Positions 13,301-28,300 of a stretch of DNA of 64,000 nucleotides are shown here, piece by piece. A model generated the notes under the pieces. It saw nothing but the letters and a program-made list of their open reading frames with translations, ran no database searches and was not told the origin of the DNA. The DNA comes from Uloborus plumipes (taxonomy: Eukaryota; Arthropoda; Arachnida; Araneae; Uloboridae), in NCBI GenBank assembly GCA_038373865.1, contig JAXGGA010001111.1, positions 104,936-168,935 on the forward strand. Reading direction: 5' to 3'. Position 1 is the stretch's first letter. Each line of letters starts with the position of its first letter. Position numbers and translations under genes: made by a program.

Positions 13301-16300
13301 TTTTTAAGCCTTTGGTTGCAATTACGCATTTAAAACAGCCGTAATTTGTTTTAAAAAAACACAACCTTATTTAATCCATGCTCACCGTAAAATCACACCC
13401 AATTTCAGTTCATTTGGCGCCGAAAGCGCGGGAGGGGTTGATGAGAATGGATGCAAAGTCCCTGTTCTCTAGTACGCATTTGGTTACAGTTGTTTTTGAC
13501 TTTCACTTCACTTCACACTCCAAGGTTCCCCCCGTACATATCACAGCTCGTGGCTTAACCGGGATGGGGCCCCAAAGAGCGCTCTGTTCATTTTTGAAAC
13601 AGGCCCAAGGGCCGAGCAAACCCTTAGCCCAGCATCCCACAGAGGTATCGTTTCACTTGGAGGATTTTATGACCACGAACATTTTTAACGTCCCCTAGCC
13701 ACCATTATTGAAGGCGGTGGATCTTTGATCGGCTCGGCTCCCTCTATATGATCGGCCCGGGACCCTCCGGTTACGAATCCGACGACTTACCGATCAAACT
13801 ACCGCTGCCCACACCCAATTCTAACTTTATTTTGATTGATCTCTTTTAAATTCAAAAACAATAATAATTATCTAATTATCACGTGTTGCCACAACTCGTT
13901 TGCCAAATACCATAAAAATTTAAATTTACGTTGATGTGATTAAATATGAAATCTATTGTTATAATGAAACTTTTGAATAAGTGAAACAGCCTGTATAAGA
14001 GACTATATCTAGTGAAGCCTTGCTTTAATGTTTCAAAAACAATAACAATTTAACGTTGCCAAATACCATAAAATTTAAACTCACGCTGATGTGATTAAAT
14101 ATGAAATCCAGTTGTTATAACAAAACGTGGTCGCTAGGAAACAGTAACAAAGAAAGTAATCATAAAGAAAATGGGGAAATATAAGCTTCTCAAACTTTCA
14201 ATGAAGGCACAAAAAAAACGCGTTTTTTTGTGAAAACTCGCGTTTTTACAGAAAAAACGCCGATGTAGATGAACTCAAAAACCAAAACTCTATCTGAATA
14301 CCAAATCTTATCAAAATCGTTAGAACCGTTTTCGAGATCCGAAAAATAAATAAATATAGAGCGATTCCATACCAAATCACCGAATGGGGGTCGCACGACC
14401 GACTCGGATTTTTTTTTAATTTGGTACACTGATTGATGGTATAGAGGTATGAAAAAGCCCAAAAGGAAAGTTACCTGCTCCACTTATTTTCTGAGATACA
14501 TGCGCTCAAAGTTTGTCCGCCACGTCAAAATACTAAAAAAGTGATGTTATTTAATCATTTTTTATAAAAAATCGTACTCATGCAAAATAAAAGTGTTAGA
14601 TATCTATGGAAACTAGTTACTCCAGGCATTTTGAAAAAAAAATACTAGAACGTTCATAATGAAAATTGCCAAGGTACAGGGCTCTTTGAAGTTGTCACCA
14701 CAAAAACTTGATTTTGCAGATTTTGCTAAAATTCAGGCATTTATTACAAAAAAAGGCAAACAAAACCAAAGGTTTTCTCACTTTCTGGTAGTGTACAGGT
14801 CCTCCCTGTAAATTGCTACGCAATAAATTTTTTGGGTTTCTCACTCCTTCTTGGAAATATTTTAGCTTAAAGATGAGCCGTAAGGCAAAAAATGCGTTTT
14901 TGGCCATCTTGGCAGCCATTTTTCTCATAAAGGGGGAGCAGTAGAAACTTTAATTTTTTTTTAAAACAAGCCACTGATATGTTAGCTATTCACAGGAAAA
15001 GAGTTTACTTTTGGTTATTTCTCCCATTAAGAGATATCCTGCTGACAGTATATGCATGTTTTTCGCGACTACCATATGCTTTTGTTCCCCCTCTCATGGA
15101 CTTAAAATTAATTAAACCAAAAAATAATGATATATTTATTATTAGCTGTATTATCTACCCAATATGTCATGAAATTTAATTTATTAAATCATTGAACAAT
15201 AAATTAGATAATTGATGAAAACAAGAAAAAGTATTTGTCTGATGCCTGAGCATTATGCATTCATAATTATAAAGCACTAAATACTTTCTTGAGAAATTAA
15301 TTAACATAAATGAGCTCTAAATATTTATATTATAAGCAATACCCAATCTTGTGATTGGGATACTCCTGTTTTTAATTGAAGAATTTCTTGAATATCACAT
15401 GAATATCAGGAAAATAAATGAGGTCTTTTCGTTTGATGTGTAGGATATTTTATGACAAATTTCATTTGATGGGCTACTAACTGAGCATGGTGATAAAGAG
15501 CTATTAATTTCAGCATCGAATTCCATTTTACCTTATTAACAGTTAAATATTTACAAAAAAAAATTAAATAAATAATTTATTATAAAGCCATGCTTGAAGA
15601 ATTAAAATTAGTGCAACTAATTTATTCCCATACTGATCTTTACAAAATTGACATGCGTTGAGCACTGATAAGAACTGACAAGAAAAAGTTTACTCACTAA
15701 AATATTAGTTCACAGATACTATAAAGCATACATTCTATTTTCCACAAAATAATACTGCAACAAAGAACAAGGGTATCCTCTTGTTTATAGCCAGCAATCA
15801 GGAACATCTAATCACAAGATTGGGTATTGCCTATGAGATAAATATTCGAAGCTCCTTTATTTTAATTGATTTTTCAAGAAATTCTTTAGTACCTACAACT
15901 TTATACCCTTGTTCTTTGTTGCAGTATTATTTTGTAGAAAATAGAATGTACGCTTTATAGTATCTGTGAACTAGTATTTTAGTGAGTAAACTTATTCTTG
16001 TCAGTTCTTATCAGTGCTCAACACATGTCAGTTTTGTAAAGATCAGTATGGGAATAAATTAGTTGCACTAATTTTAATTCTTCAAGCATGGCTTTATGTT
16101 AAACTATTTATTTAATTATTTTATAAATATTTAACTGTTAATAAGGTAAAATGGAATTCGATGCTGAAATTAATAGCTCTTTGTCACCATGCTCAGTTAG
16201 TAGCCCATCAAATGAAATTTGTCATAAAGTATCCTACATCAAACGAAAAGACCTCATTTATTTTCCTGATATTCATGTGATATTCAAGAAATTCTTCAAT

Positions 16301-19300
16301 TAAAAACAGGAGTATCCCAATCACAAGATTGGGTATTGCTTATAATATAAATATTTAGAGCTCATTTATGTTAATTAATTTCTCAAGAAAGTATTTAGTG
16401 CTTTATAATTATGAATGCATAATGCTCAGGCATCAGACAAATACTTTTTCTTGTTTTCATCAATTATCTAATTTAGTGTTCAATGATTTAATAAATTAAA
16501 TTTCATGACATATTGGGTAGATAATACAGCTAATAATAAATATATCATTATTTTTTGGTTTAATTAAATTTAAGTCCATGAGAGGGGGAACAAAAGCATA
16601 TGGTCGTCGTGAAAAACATGCATTTACTGTCAGCAAGATATCTCTTAATGGAGGAAATAACCAAAAGTAAACTCTTTTCCTGTGAATAGCTAACATATCA
16701 GTGGCTTGTTTAAAAAAAAAATTAAAGTTTCTACTGCTCCCCCTTTATGAGAAAAATGGCTGCCAAGATGGCCAAAAACGCATTTTTTGCCTTACGGCTT
16801 ATCTTTAAGCTAAAATATTTCCAAGAAGGAGTGAGAAACCCAAAAAATTTATTGCGTAGCAATTTACAGGGAAGACCTGTACACTACCAGAAAGTGAGAA
16901 AACCTTTGGTTTTGTTTGCCTTTTTTTGTAATAAATGCCTGAATTTTAGCAAAATCTGCAAAATCAAGTTTTTGTTGTGACAACTTCAAAGAGCCCTGTA
17001 CCTTGGCAATTTTCATTATGAACGTTCTAGTATTTTTTTTCAAAATGCCTGGAGTAACTAGTTTCCATAGATATCTAACACTTTTATTTTGCATGAGTAC
17101 GATTTTTTATAAAAAATGATTAAATAACATCACTTTTTTAGTATTTTGACGTGGCGGACAAACTTTGAGGGCATGTATCTCAGAAAATAAGTGGAGCAGG
17201 TAACTTTCCTTTTGGGCTGTTTCATACCTCTATACCATCAATCAGTGTACCAAATTAAGAAAAAATCCGAGTCGGTCGTGCGACCAACTTTTTTTTTTTT
17301 TCGGTGATTTGGTATGGAATCGCTCTATATAAATATACAAGAATTGCTCGTTTAAAGGTATTAGATAATAGAGTTGCAAAACAAACCAGCATTAGATTAA
17401 TTGTAATACTTAAACCAGCAATCTATTTTGAGCATTTTTTGGTTAAAAAGATGCCCAAAAAGAAAATGCTGATACTAGTACATGCGTATTGTACATTATA
17501 TCACAGAAAATGCTTTAAAAACTTCATTAGCTGAAATTAAGATTCTTTTTGTTTAAAATTTGTAGGTTTCTTCTCCCCCATAACAAACTTTACGGAACCA
17601 CAAATTTTGTTCTTTGCAACAAGAATTTCTTTGTAATGAAATTCATTCAATGTAATGAAAATTAAATTTGCACTGAAAATTTATTGCACTGAAACATATA
17701 TATTTTTTTTGTGTTGGTTTTCTATGGAACAGCATTTCAAATACAAATACAAATGCGATGACCAGCTACAGGCTCTGGGCCCAACTGGGCTGGTCCTAAT
17801 CAAATTATGGACCCCAATGAAGATCAATGGCCCTCTTAAAGCTATCTACTCCCTTGCTCCTTACCGTCCCTTTCGGTAAACTGTTCTAAGTTCCCACTAT
17901 TAGAAATTGATAATTGGGCAGGCAAGGAAAGCATGCAGCTTACTATGTGTTCTTCATCTGTTTTAATCCAAGAGATGATCTTCTGCTATTATGATATATG
18001 ACACCCACACAACATATTCATGACACATGGAACCTCTATACTAAACATATAAGAATATATTTAATTAGTATCAATTACAAATTACACAACACTACACTAC
18101 ACTGAGAGAGATGGGAGAGAAGACTGTGTGTGTACAGAGCTCTGTTAAGGAATTGAGCTCCTTGTTTGTGTTTCGGCGACAGCGTCGTCTGGTGGAAGAA
18201 GTGTGTTAAAGTGTGTGTATCAAATTTTTTGTGTTATTTTATTTTTTCATGTATCTAGTAATCCTTTTATTGTAAAATGCAGCCAATGATATGTGTACAG
18301 TATGTACAGTGTACTGTACACTAATTCAAAATATAGGCTTGCCTTTTTTTGAGAAACATCGATTGGGCTGTAATTCTAGTAAAAATAGTGACATAGCGTA
18401 AAACTCAAGATTAATAAGTTATTTTGTGCTTGTTTCATGCAAGCTAGAAACACCATAATTTTTATTTAGGTAGTAGAGAAAAGAAGCATGAAAAAACATT
18501 GCACTCATCAGTTTTGTGTGAATTATTTGTTTTCATTGTCTTATGCATTTTAGTACTTTGCTGTAATTAAATGCAGAGGGCTCAGATGGGAGGTTACAGT
18601 GACCTCCCAAAATTTCCTTACTCTGCAATTTTTTTCTGATCATTTGACTAATTTAGAAACTGTTATGAAGTATTTGCACTTCTTTTTCAATATAATATCT
18701 AATGCCTTTCTTGTCCAATGTAGGGTATGGTCGTATTTTGCGATTTGGCAGCAAACTCTGTCGGAATCTACCTTCTTTGCGGGGAGGGGGGAGGAGGCAA
18801 AGGTCTTACCATTTATATTAACTACTGTACTATGAATGGAAAGTTGTTAAAATAATTAATTTAGTGCAGATCTTACAAACTGTGTGCGACACCCAAGTTA
18901 TCCCTCAGAGGGGAGTTCAATAGATAGAGAATTTTTTCCAACCGAAAAATTCATATTTGGGGCTTCACTGAATAAATGCTGCACATTTTAAAGGGCTACA
19001 GCTATAGCTTTTTATATGTCATTTTTTTTCAGAGTACTCAATATACATTTCATTCCATGTTTTTTTTCTAACTTGACAAAAAGGACTGCATTTTATGCCA
19101 TTAGTTATTGTTAAAGTTCTGAACTGAGAACCAGTATTTGTTTGTTTTTAGGACTGTTTGGATTGTTGTTGCAACTCGGAAGGTAAGAGATCAGTTTTAA
19201 ATCTAAAGTTTCGTTTTGAGAACAAAAGTATATTTACTTTTTATTTATTTGTTTATTGTTTTCCTGTGTTGTGTTAGCTATAAATTAATTTATATATTCT

Positions 19301-22300
19301 TAACCCATTAATGCCAACTTCGAAATAATCAATAAATTTTGATCAATAAATTTTGATAAATTCTATTAGCATCTATTCATTTTATGTCTACTAAGTGCAT
19401 GTTGCATCTTATGTGAATTTTATTTTTCGAGGGATTGATCGTTCGCTCAAGTTTTAGACCTACTACAACGCACGTTTTCAAATAGAATGCAACAACTATA
19501 TGTTTCTTCCTTTCTGTGATCCTTTACAATGAAAAAAAAAGTTATTGGATTGCTAGCACCATCTAGTAAGAAATGAAAAAAAAAAAAAATTCTGCTTGGT
19601 ATAATTTTGTACCAAGCGGCATGAATGGGTTAATGATAATGAGTTTCAGCCCCAATATAATTTGCTTTGAGCATAATATTGTTTAAAGTGCTTTGAGCAG
19701 GACCACTTATTTCAGTCCTCACTCTAATCGAATAAAACTGCCATACCAGAAAATAAATTTTATTAGCCTTAGGGTTGCATATGTATTAGAGAGAAAATAA
19801 ATATGCTTAGTTAATATACATAAAAATGACTAATTTGTGCTTTCTTATTATTGGATTCTGATAAAACTTTATGGTACTAATGATGCTTTTGCAGCTATCT
19901 ATATTTCTGATGGTTTCCTAATGTCCGTTCTCATGTAAAAACATCAACAGATAGTTGCAGTTTTAAAATCATTCTCTGTTTCTTGTTTTAAAAATCTTAT
20001 ATGTGCACCACATAATGATTTTAAGTAAGCTTCAAATTAGGGATGGACCGGATAGTGATTTTGCCGGATATCGGATATCCGGTGGCTCATCACACGCTGG
20101 ATACCGGATATCCGGCCGGATATCCTGCGGATATTCGGCATCACAATTTCATTGCATGTTCGTTTTTTTTTTATGTAATGCAGCTTCAAAACAATAAATC
20201 AAAGTTGTTTCTCGCATAATTTCTTTAAGAACATGTTAAATACATTTAAATTAATTTTTAAAGCCTCTATTTTATTTGTACAGGAGTAGCGCTACATATG
20301 AAATGAAACACTAGCATATTGTGATTTCTTTCTAAATTATGTATTTTTATCAAAATAGACGAAACTTTAAAAGATTGAATTAAATATTTCTGTATATACT
20401 CAAAGTTTAAACTTTTAATTATTCTTAGTTTAAATTTTAAAGCTTTTCTGTTTCAATATCATTTCAATAGGTTTCTACGTAAATGATACAGTTATTAAAT
20501 ATTTCACCAATATTTAAAAAAAAGAAAGAAACAAAGAAAGAAAAAAGGAAAAAAAAACTAAGCTCAGATAAACGTTTTTTTTTTTTTTCAAATTGATACA
20601 TATTTTATTAGAATTTTATGAATTTAAACTTCATTACAAAGTAACACATTTTCTTATTTCTAATTTTGCAATAATATAAAGCAAAATTTTGCTTTGAAAT
20701 TCTTTTTTTTAAAGAATAATATGCATGTAATTTTTCTAACATACAAGTTAAAGAAGAAAATATTAAAACAGGACCAGTGTGTTAAATAATAATAATAATA
20801 ATAAAGTTATACTCAAATAATCAGTTAAAAATTTTATATAACTCCAAAAAACAAAGGAACATGTTTTCTGAAGATTCAAATCAGCAGTTTAAATATACTT
20901 TTAAGAGGTATGCTAAAGTTGTTCACTTTTTAAAAAACAAATGAGTAAACTTTACTTAAATAATCAACTTGAAATTTTACTTTAGTTCCAAAAAATTAAG
21001 ATACACATTCTTAAAAGTGGCAAATTATCATTTTAAATACATTAAGGGTCATGCTAAACATATTCACTTTTTTAAAAACAAATTAATAAACTAATTCTTA
21101 AACGATCACCTCGAAATTCAACTTCATTTTGAAAAAATAAAGATACATTCCGAGATGCAAATGTTATATTTATGGGTTATTCCAGCCAAAATGGTACAAA
21201 TCATGTCTGAAATTGTCGAGTTAAGTTTATCAAATGAAGTAATTTTCGCCAACTAATCATTGTTTTAAAAATTATTCTCTGTTTATTTGTGCATAATAAA
21301 GTGTAAATGGCTTGTATATATGAGTCATTCATTAAGGGTTTTGAATAGTTCGACCACTTTGTGTAACAGAGGAGACAAATGAGGTTTGAAAAATATATTT
21401 CTAATCGTAAAGAAAAGTTAATTACAGAACAAGTATAAAATGAACTAAGCATCCTAAAACTAATTCTGTCTGCAATTTCAAGAAAAAATATTTTTTGCAC
21501 TATTAATGCGACTGTAACAGAGTGGACATCCCACAGTGCAAATTAACTATCATCAGCAAAGAATTTTAGGCTTATCTTAGTTACTGATTATATAATTCAA
21601 TGTATCAAAGTAATCAAAGCAGATACATTACTTGTACTTATTAAAAAAAAATCACATTGAATGCGATTGCTTATTTTATTTCTGAAAGGCTTGTAACAGA
21701 GTGGACAGTTTGAAACATAAAAAAAATCTTGGAACATAGATAAATAGGTATTTTTCCAAGATTTTTTTGTTTACATACATAAAAATCAGCAGAAAGGGTG
21801 TCAGAAGCATTTTTTGTGCTGTGCATTGCAAATGATTTTGTTGTTGCATTTCAGCTTAATCTTAAATTGCATTTTAAGTCCTAGCAATTTGAGGCTGGAG
21901 CAGATCATTTTTTCCTTCTTTTGCCAAAGAATTTTTTATTTTTTGGGGGGGGGGGGGGGATGGGTCTTTTATAAATGGCTTATGCCTAAATAAGTAATAC
22001 TTGGTTACACACAATTAGATGAAGAACAAATAAAAAAAAATATAATTAATTGGTGGTAAACATTAAAATTAATTCCCAAAATTCTGAAGTATCAGGACTG
22101 ATTTGTACCATTTTCGCTGAAATGACCGATATATTATCATTATTATTTAAAATTATTCTAAACATGTTCACTTTAAAAAATAAATTACTAAACTTATATC
22201 TAAATAATTACCTTAAAGTTTTACTTAAATTCTAAAAGACAAAATACACTTTCTAATGATGCAAATTAGCATCTTAAATACAGTCAAGTCTCAATAGCTC

Positions 22301-25300
22301 ATAGTCCCAAGGGACCGGCTAAAAGCTTAGAGTTATTGATAGTTCGAGTTACAAGCAGTTCCTACCGTCTTTTCAAGAATTTGGGACCAAATGAAAACTT
22401 TGAAATGAAGGTATATTTGAGTTTATAAAACTTTGAGTTATCGAAACTCGATTGAATGTTATTGAGGGTCATGTTCAACATGTTCTCGAGGAGTTACGGA
22501 GCGGCGTGACAGACGTGAAAAGATTCTAATAGCAGAGAAATATCTTTTCTGAAAGGAAGGTATTACAAAAAGAAAGAACGAAACAAAGTGCAAAATTCAA
22601 AATTTCTTTACACACATTTAAACTCTCAAAAAAAAAAAGTATGGTTTTAAGTTGCGACGATTCATGGGGACAGATGTTTTCATTATCTAAAAAAAAACTT
22701 TCGTCAACGTTAGATAGGTTATTTAGTGTATGTTATTTTCAATTATAATAAAGCAATAATAGTGGCAAAGTAAAAAAATCTAATTACAACATCATTGGGT
22801 GTTAATAGATTGCAATTTTTGTTAGAAGCACAAAAACTAAAAATAAAAGAATTCAATAAATAAAATAATTTGAGAATTTATATTAAAAGCTACTGCGATT
22901 AATTTTTATGAACTAACGATATGATCGTAAGTTTTTTTCAAACTTTTGTCGCACATTAATCCTTGAAGGTTTGTAGCCTTTTCTTTCTAAATATTTTAAC
23001 TAAAATATTTTTGAAAAGCTGAAGACAATCATATTTTATCTGGCAATTGTGAAAAATCAAATATGCAGAATGCTTCCATGTCCAGTACACAGTCGGAGGA
23101 ATAACACAATTTTTGTTTTAGAAGCAAAAATTGGTAAAAAGGAAAGATGAAAAGTAATTACATCATCTAAAAGGTTTATCAAACAATGAAATTTTTAACT
23201 AAGATTTTTATAAAAAAGAAAATATTTAATTAGGTCCTCACATCATACCGGATAACCCTCACATCAATTCCGGATATTCCCCACATCAATACCGGATACT
23301 TAGCCGGATATCCTGCAAAAATCTTCCGGATATCTGTATCTGGGGCGGTCAGCTGGATTGGATATCCGGAAGTACCGGATACTTAAAATATCAGCCGGAT
23401 AGGCCGGATACCGGATAGTTACCGGATATCCGGTCCATCCCTACTTCAAATCAAGATGTCTATCTGAATAACTTGGAAAAGTCGGAGAAAATTTTGTTTT
23501 TCGAGCAAAGGATTGAATTTTCCCTTTGCCAGTTTTTTTTAAACTAAAGTACTTTTACAACACTATTTTTTCAAGTGAACAATATCAATTGTTTGTTATA
23601 ATTTACTTTTTTGTGTCATAAAAATGTATGTGTCATAGAGATTAAGTATTTTAAAATATCAAGTCTACACACAATGTAGTATAAATGGCTTGTTAGATTA
23701 AAACAAAATATTTGATTTCATAATCTTGCATAATCAAATTTTAGATTCTCCTGGACTCCTGGAAGATGGTGGACAAAAAGTTATAAGGAATGAGAAAGAT
23801 GGAGTGGTGTACAACTATTCTTTTTTACATATTCTATTTTGCTTTGCCACAATGTTTATAATGATGCAGCTTTTTAAGTGGGATTTTGTCAGGTATTGAT
23901 CATCTTAGCTATATACATATAATAAAACTAAGGTTTGTGTGTGTGAAATAAAAAATCTGGTATGGACCCCACACTACTTCCTTTTACGTGTAAATTTCTT
24001 AGTAGTTGCCTTAAGTCTTAAAAAAAATGCTTGGAGTGAGCAAGGTAAAAAAGTGAACTGTGCTTCTGTGCATCTAGCCACTTGTTGCTAACATGTACTA
24101 TATTTTGTTGCTTCTTGATTTCAAACTTTTTTTTTTGTCATTTCATGAAAGTTTTACTACCTTTGTCTTTTTTTCTGAGCACTATATTTTAGCACAGTGG
24201 TGGCCAACCCGCGGCACGCGTGCCACACGCAGTGGCACGGCAGACCAGTAACAGTGGCACGCGAAGACTTTTTGAAAAAAATCCAAAAGTGAGAAAAAAA
24301 TGTCGATCTCAAAAATATTGCTAAAAACAAAACCCCTTAAACTGATGATTATAATGATATTATGACAATTAAGTGTCAAGAGGCTGGCTTACAAATTGTC
24401 TGAACTACAATATTGAACGAAAGATGTGACACTACAGACAATGTTTTGTGAATAAACCTCGATTGATGCTGCAGAATGGATTCTTGATCGGCAATAGTTT
24501 CAAATACGGATGAGTGATAAATTTTTTTTAAAAAAGTTAACTCTGCAAGTAAAATTAAGAACCCAGATTGGACAAAATTCGGTGTGGTTGCACAAATGAA
24601 GACCCTTAAATTGTTTTTGTACATTACTTAAAAATAATTTAGGAAAAAAACTTCAAACGTGTCATCGAATTATCTATCCCAAGTTTCTTGCCAAGGAATG
24701 AGACTTTTTCTCTGTTGGTGACCCTGTAGCTTTCACTGTATTAACAAACAACAAATTAGAGCTCTCAATGTTTTGTGGACTTTTCCCAGGAGGAAGAGGA
24801 GAGTATGGCAAGTTACTCCTTCATTAAAGTGTGCAATAGCTATCCAAAGGAAAAATAGTCATAAGATTTTAGAATTTTAGGGAGTGTGTTTTTAAAATAT
24901 CTGGAAGGAAAGTAATGAGGACTTGCAACTTAAAAATGAAGAATAGCAAATTAATTTAGCTATGTCATCTCTTAATATGCTACGTTTAAGTAATTTAAAA
25001 TTAATCTTGTACAAAAAAAAGTTTCCTAAACCAGTAGAGACCATCTACATTCTTTTACGATGAAATTTCAGTTTCTTTCTCTATACTTTGGAGAAATAAG
25101 AATAAAACATTAAAAATTAATACTAAAAGTATCAACCAAAATTTAATAATGTTCCAATGATATATGGAGAAAATGTTACACCGATTTTAAGTATTCATTT
25201 AGTGTAAGGTTTGTTGATTTTCAGGATCATAAAAAAATGCTGATCTTTTCAAATTCTTTGATTACCAATGCAAAAGGTCAGTAATTCCGATTTGGATTTC

Positions 25301-28300
25301 AGAAGGGTAATAAGTAGTGTCTTGCAGAAAAATAAGCAAATATAAGAGCTTACTTCAACAGAAAGTCACCCACGTTGTACAGAAATTTGGAAATTAGTAA
25401 CAATAATTTTTTTTTTTCACATTTACACACTTTAACCGTCTGATGCTGTTGTAGATTTGGTTAAAAATACGCTTCTAAACAAATATTTTTTGTTATGAAT
25501 GCAGAAAAATCGAAATACCGTTGAATAATAAACTTAAAACACTTTGACTTCTTAGGATTCTCAAGAACTAATCCTAAAATTAAAGACTTGGTAAAAGAGA
25601 TACGGACTCACAAACAACATTAAGTACAGACGGATTAATTTTTAGAATAGAATGTTTGATGTTATTTGTTTCCTTTTTAAGCATAAGCCAACTGACAGAA
25701 CTTATATAAGTGTTAATTAACGATAACTCTTATAAGTTCGGATTGTTTTATCTTTATTATCATTTAGATTTCAATTACTTGGATTTACAAGAAAACTTTT
25801 CATTTGAGTGAGAATTACATAGTCAGCCAACATAAAATCTATTTTTAACTTTTTAAAAATTTTCAGTTTGTTAGAAAAATACAATGTGGCATGCTGAGTT
25901 TTTTCTCTCCAGATAGTTGCACTCTCCCTAAAAAGGTTGGCCACCCCTGTTTTAGCAGATTGTGTATAGTAGTCATAAATACTGATAAAAATTTGTATTA
26001 AGTAATTTTTTTATCATTTTTTACTAAAATTCTATTTGGGGAATAATTTATTTAAACTCAGTTAATTAGTTCTCCTTGGAATAGAGTAATCTAAAAAATA
26101 CTTCGATTTTTAAAATAATTTTAAGGAGCCTGAATTTTCTTCTCAAAAAATCTGGTATGGACCCCACACTACTTCCTTTTACGTGTAAATTTCTTAGTAG
26201 TTGCCTTAAGTAGTTAAAAAAAGTGCTTGGAGTGAGCAAGGTAACAATTCAAATATTTACTCCCCTAATCTGCCACGAAACAATGCAAAAAATATTTTAC
26301 AATGGTTAATTTTCTAAATATTGCTGATTTTAATATCATTCAATGAATTTTTTGCAAAATATCGCCAATTGCGGCAAATTGAACCCAAATTCAAAAAATA
26401 ATTTTTTTGCCAAATTTGTCGCCAGCTCTGCGATATATCGCCAAGTTTGCGTCAAACACTTGGCGACCAAAAGCTTGGCGACATATCGCCAATTGGTCGT
26501 GCCAATTCATATCACTTGAGTCTGCATTGAAATTAACACTGATTTACCCCCAAAAAGGGGTATTACACCTCCTTGAGAACATTCAAATGCAACCACAAGG
26601 GGAGGTGCACAACTAGACCATCCTCAGAGCCTACATACCAAGCTAGAAGCTTCTACGGCATATAGTTTTTGAATTATGCGACCCACATACATACGCACAT
26701 ACGTACATACAGACGTCTATACGTACGAGGGTGAATCAAATATAAACGAGACTTTTGGACCTGCGCGCGCAATAGTGATGGAAGAACGTTCCGCTGTTAT
26801 TGGCTGTTAGGTTGGTTTGTCAGGAGTGGGGGAAGCACGTGACACATCATCATAGACTAACTCAGTGTCCATCGTTACGATGTCCGAGCAGGAGGTACCT
26901 CCCTCTATTGCGCAACGTATCGTTATCAAGTTTTTAGCTGCAGAAGGTGTAAAACCGGCCGAAATCTTGAGAAGATTGGCTGCACAGTTCGGGGAAGAGA
27001 CGCTGTCGTGAGCTAGAGTGTTTGCTTGGCATAAACAGTTCGTGGAGGGCCGTGAACGTGTTGAAAATGAGAGTCATGACCGAAGACCCCGCACCAGCAT
27101 TACAGCAGGCAACATCGACAGTGTTCGTCAACTTGTTGAAGGTGATAGCCGTCTGACAATTAATGCGGCATACTACTGCAAAATTTTGACTTAGGTCAGA
27201 CTTGTATATCGCCGCAAAAGACGAGACCTTCCGATGAGAAAAGTGATTCTATTCCATGACAATGCTCGCCCCACATACAGCAGCCCTGACCGTACAAAAA
27301 TTGGAGCAACTGGATTGGGAGACACTGGAACACTCTCCATACAGTTCAGACCTGTCTCCCTGCGACTTCCATGTCTTTGGTCCTCTCAAGGAAGCCACAA
27401 AGTCCACAGCGATAATGAGGTTGAAGCATACGTGCGCAATTGGCTACAAACACGACCTGACTTTTTCTACCTGAAGGAATTAAAAAATTACCTATACGCT
27501 GGGAAAAATGTGTTTATAAATCATGAGATTATGTAGAAAAATAAACTATGATTGTTTATGCGTTTAAAATCAAAATAAATATTTCAAAAAATAAGTCTTG
27601 TTTATATTTGATTCACCCTCGTACATACAGACGTCACGAGAAAACTCGTCGTAATTAACTCGGGAGTGGTTGAAAAGGATTCTTTGGTTGCTTATATATT
27701 GGTAGGTACATATGTACGTGCTGACAGGTCGAAAAAACTACTGAACATTCCTTCGGGGCTGAGCAAAATCAAAATTTAGACTCAAATTTGAGTGATTTTT
27801 TTTTCGCGATCACAATACTTCCTTTACTATGTAAAAGGAAGTAAAAATGTGCATGATTTTTTCTTTCGTTTAACAGCCAGCTTCTCAATCATATTGTATC
27901 ATTTCGGATCAATTCAGGAACGAAACTGACAGTTATACAGTTGACGCTCGATATAAAGACCATCTCTGTTTCGTGGAAAAAGGTCCTTATTAAGAGTGGT
28001 CGCTATAAAAGGTAAAATAGGATTATAAGGTAGTTTATAGAGATAAAGTTAGGACTTTTCCCTCTGGTCCTCATAACGGGATGGTCTTTACAATGTGTGG
28101 TCGTCATAATAAGCGTCGAATTTATTTCTCAGTTGCTGACAATCCCTAAAAAAACATGAGTGACCTATCTTTTCAGAAGTTTTCTTTTTTTTATTTTGTG
28201 TCCCCCCCCCCCTTGATATTTACACGCATAGAGACATACCATAACCACTTGCATAGCACACAAGAGGATTAAAATATTGATTTGCATAATTGTACATTCA

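Noticed and set aside
14695..16980. The paired ORFs MRKMAAKMAKNAF as a duplicated host gene
   Set aside because: They lie in the arms of a mobile palindrome, lack recognisable domains and are not needed to explain the structure; kept only as part of the element.
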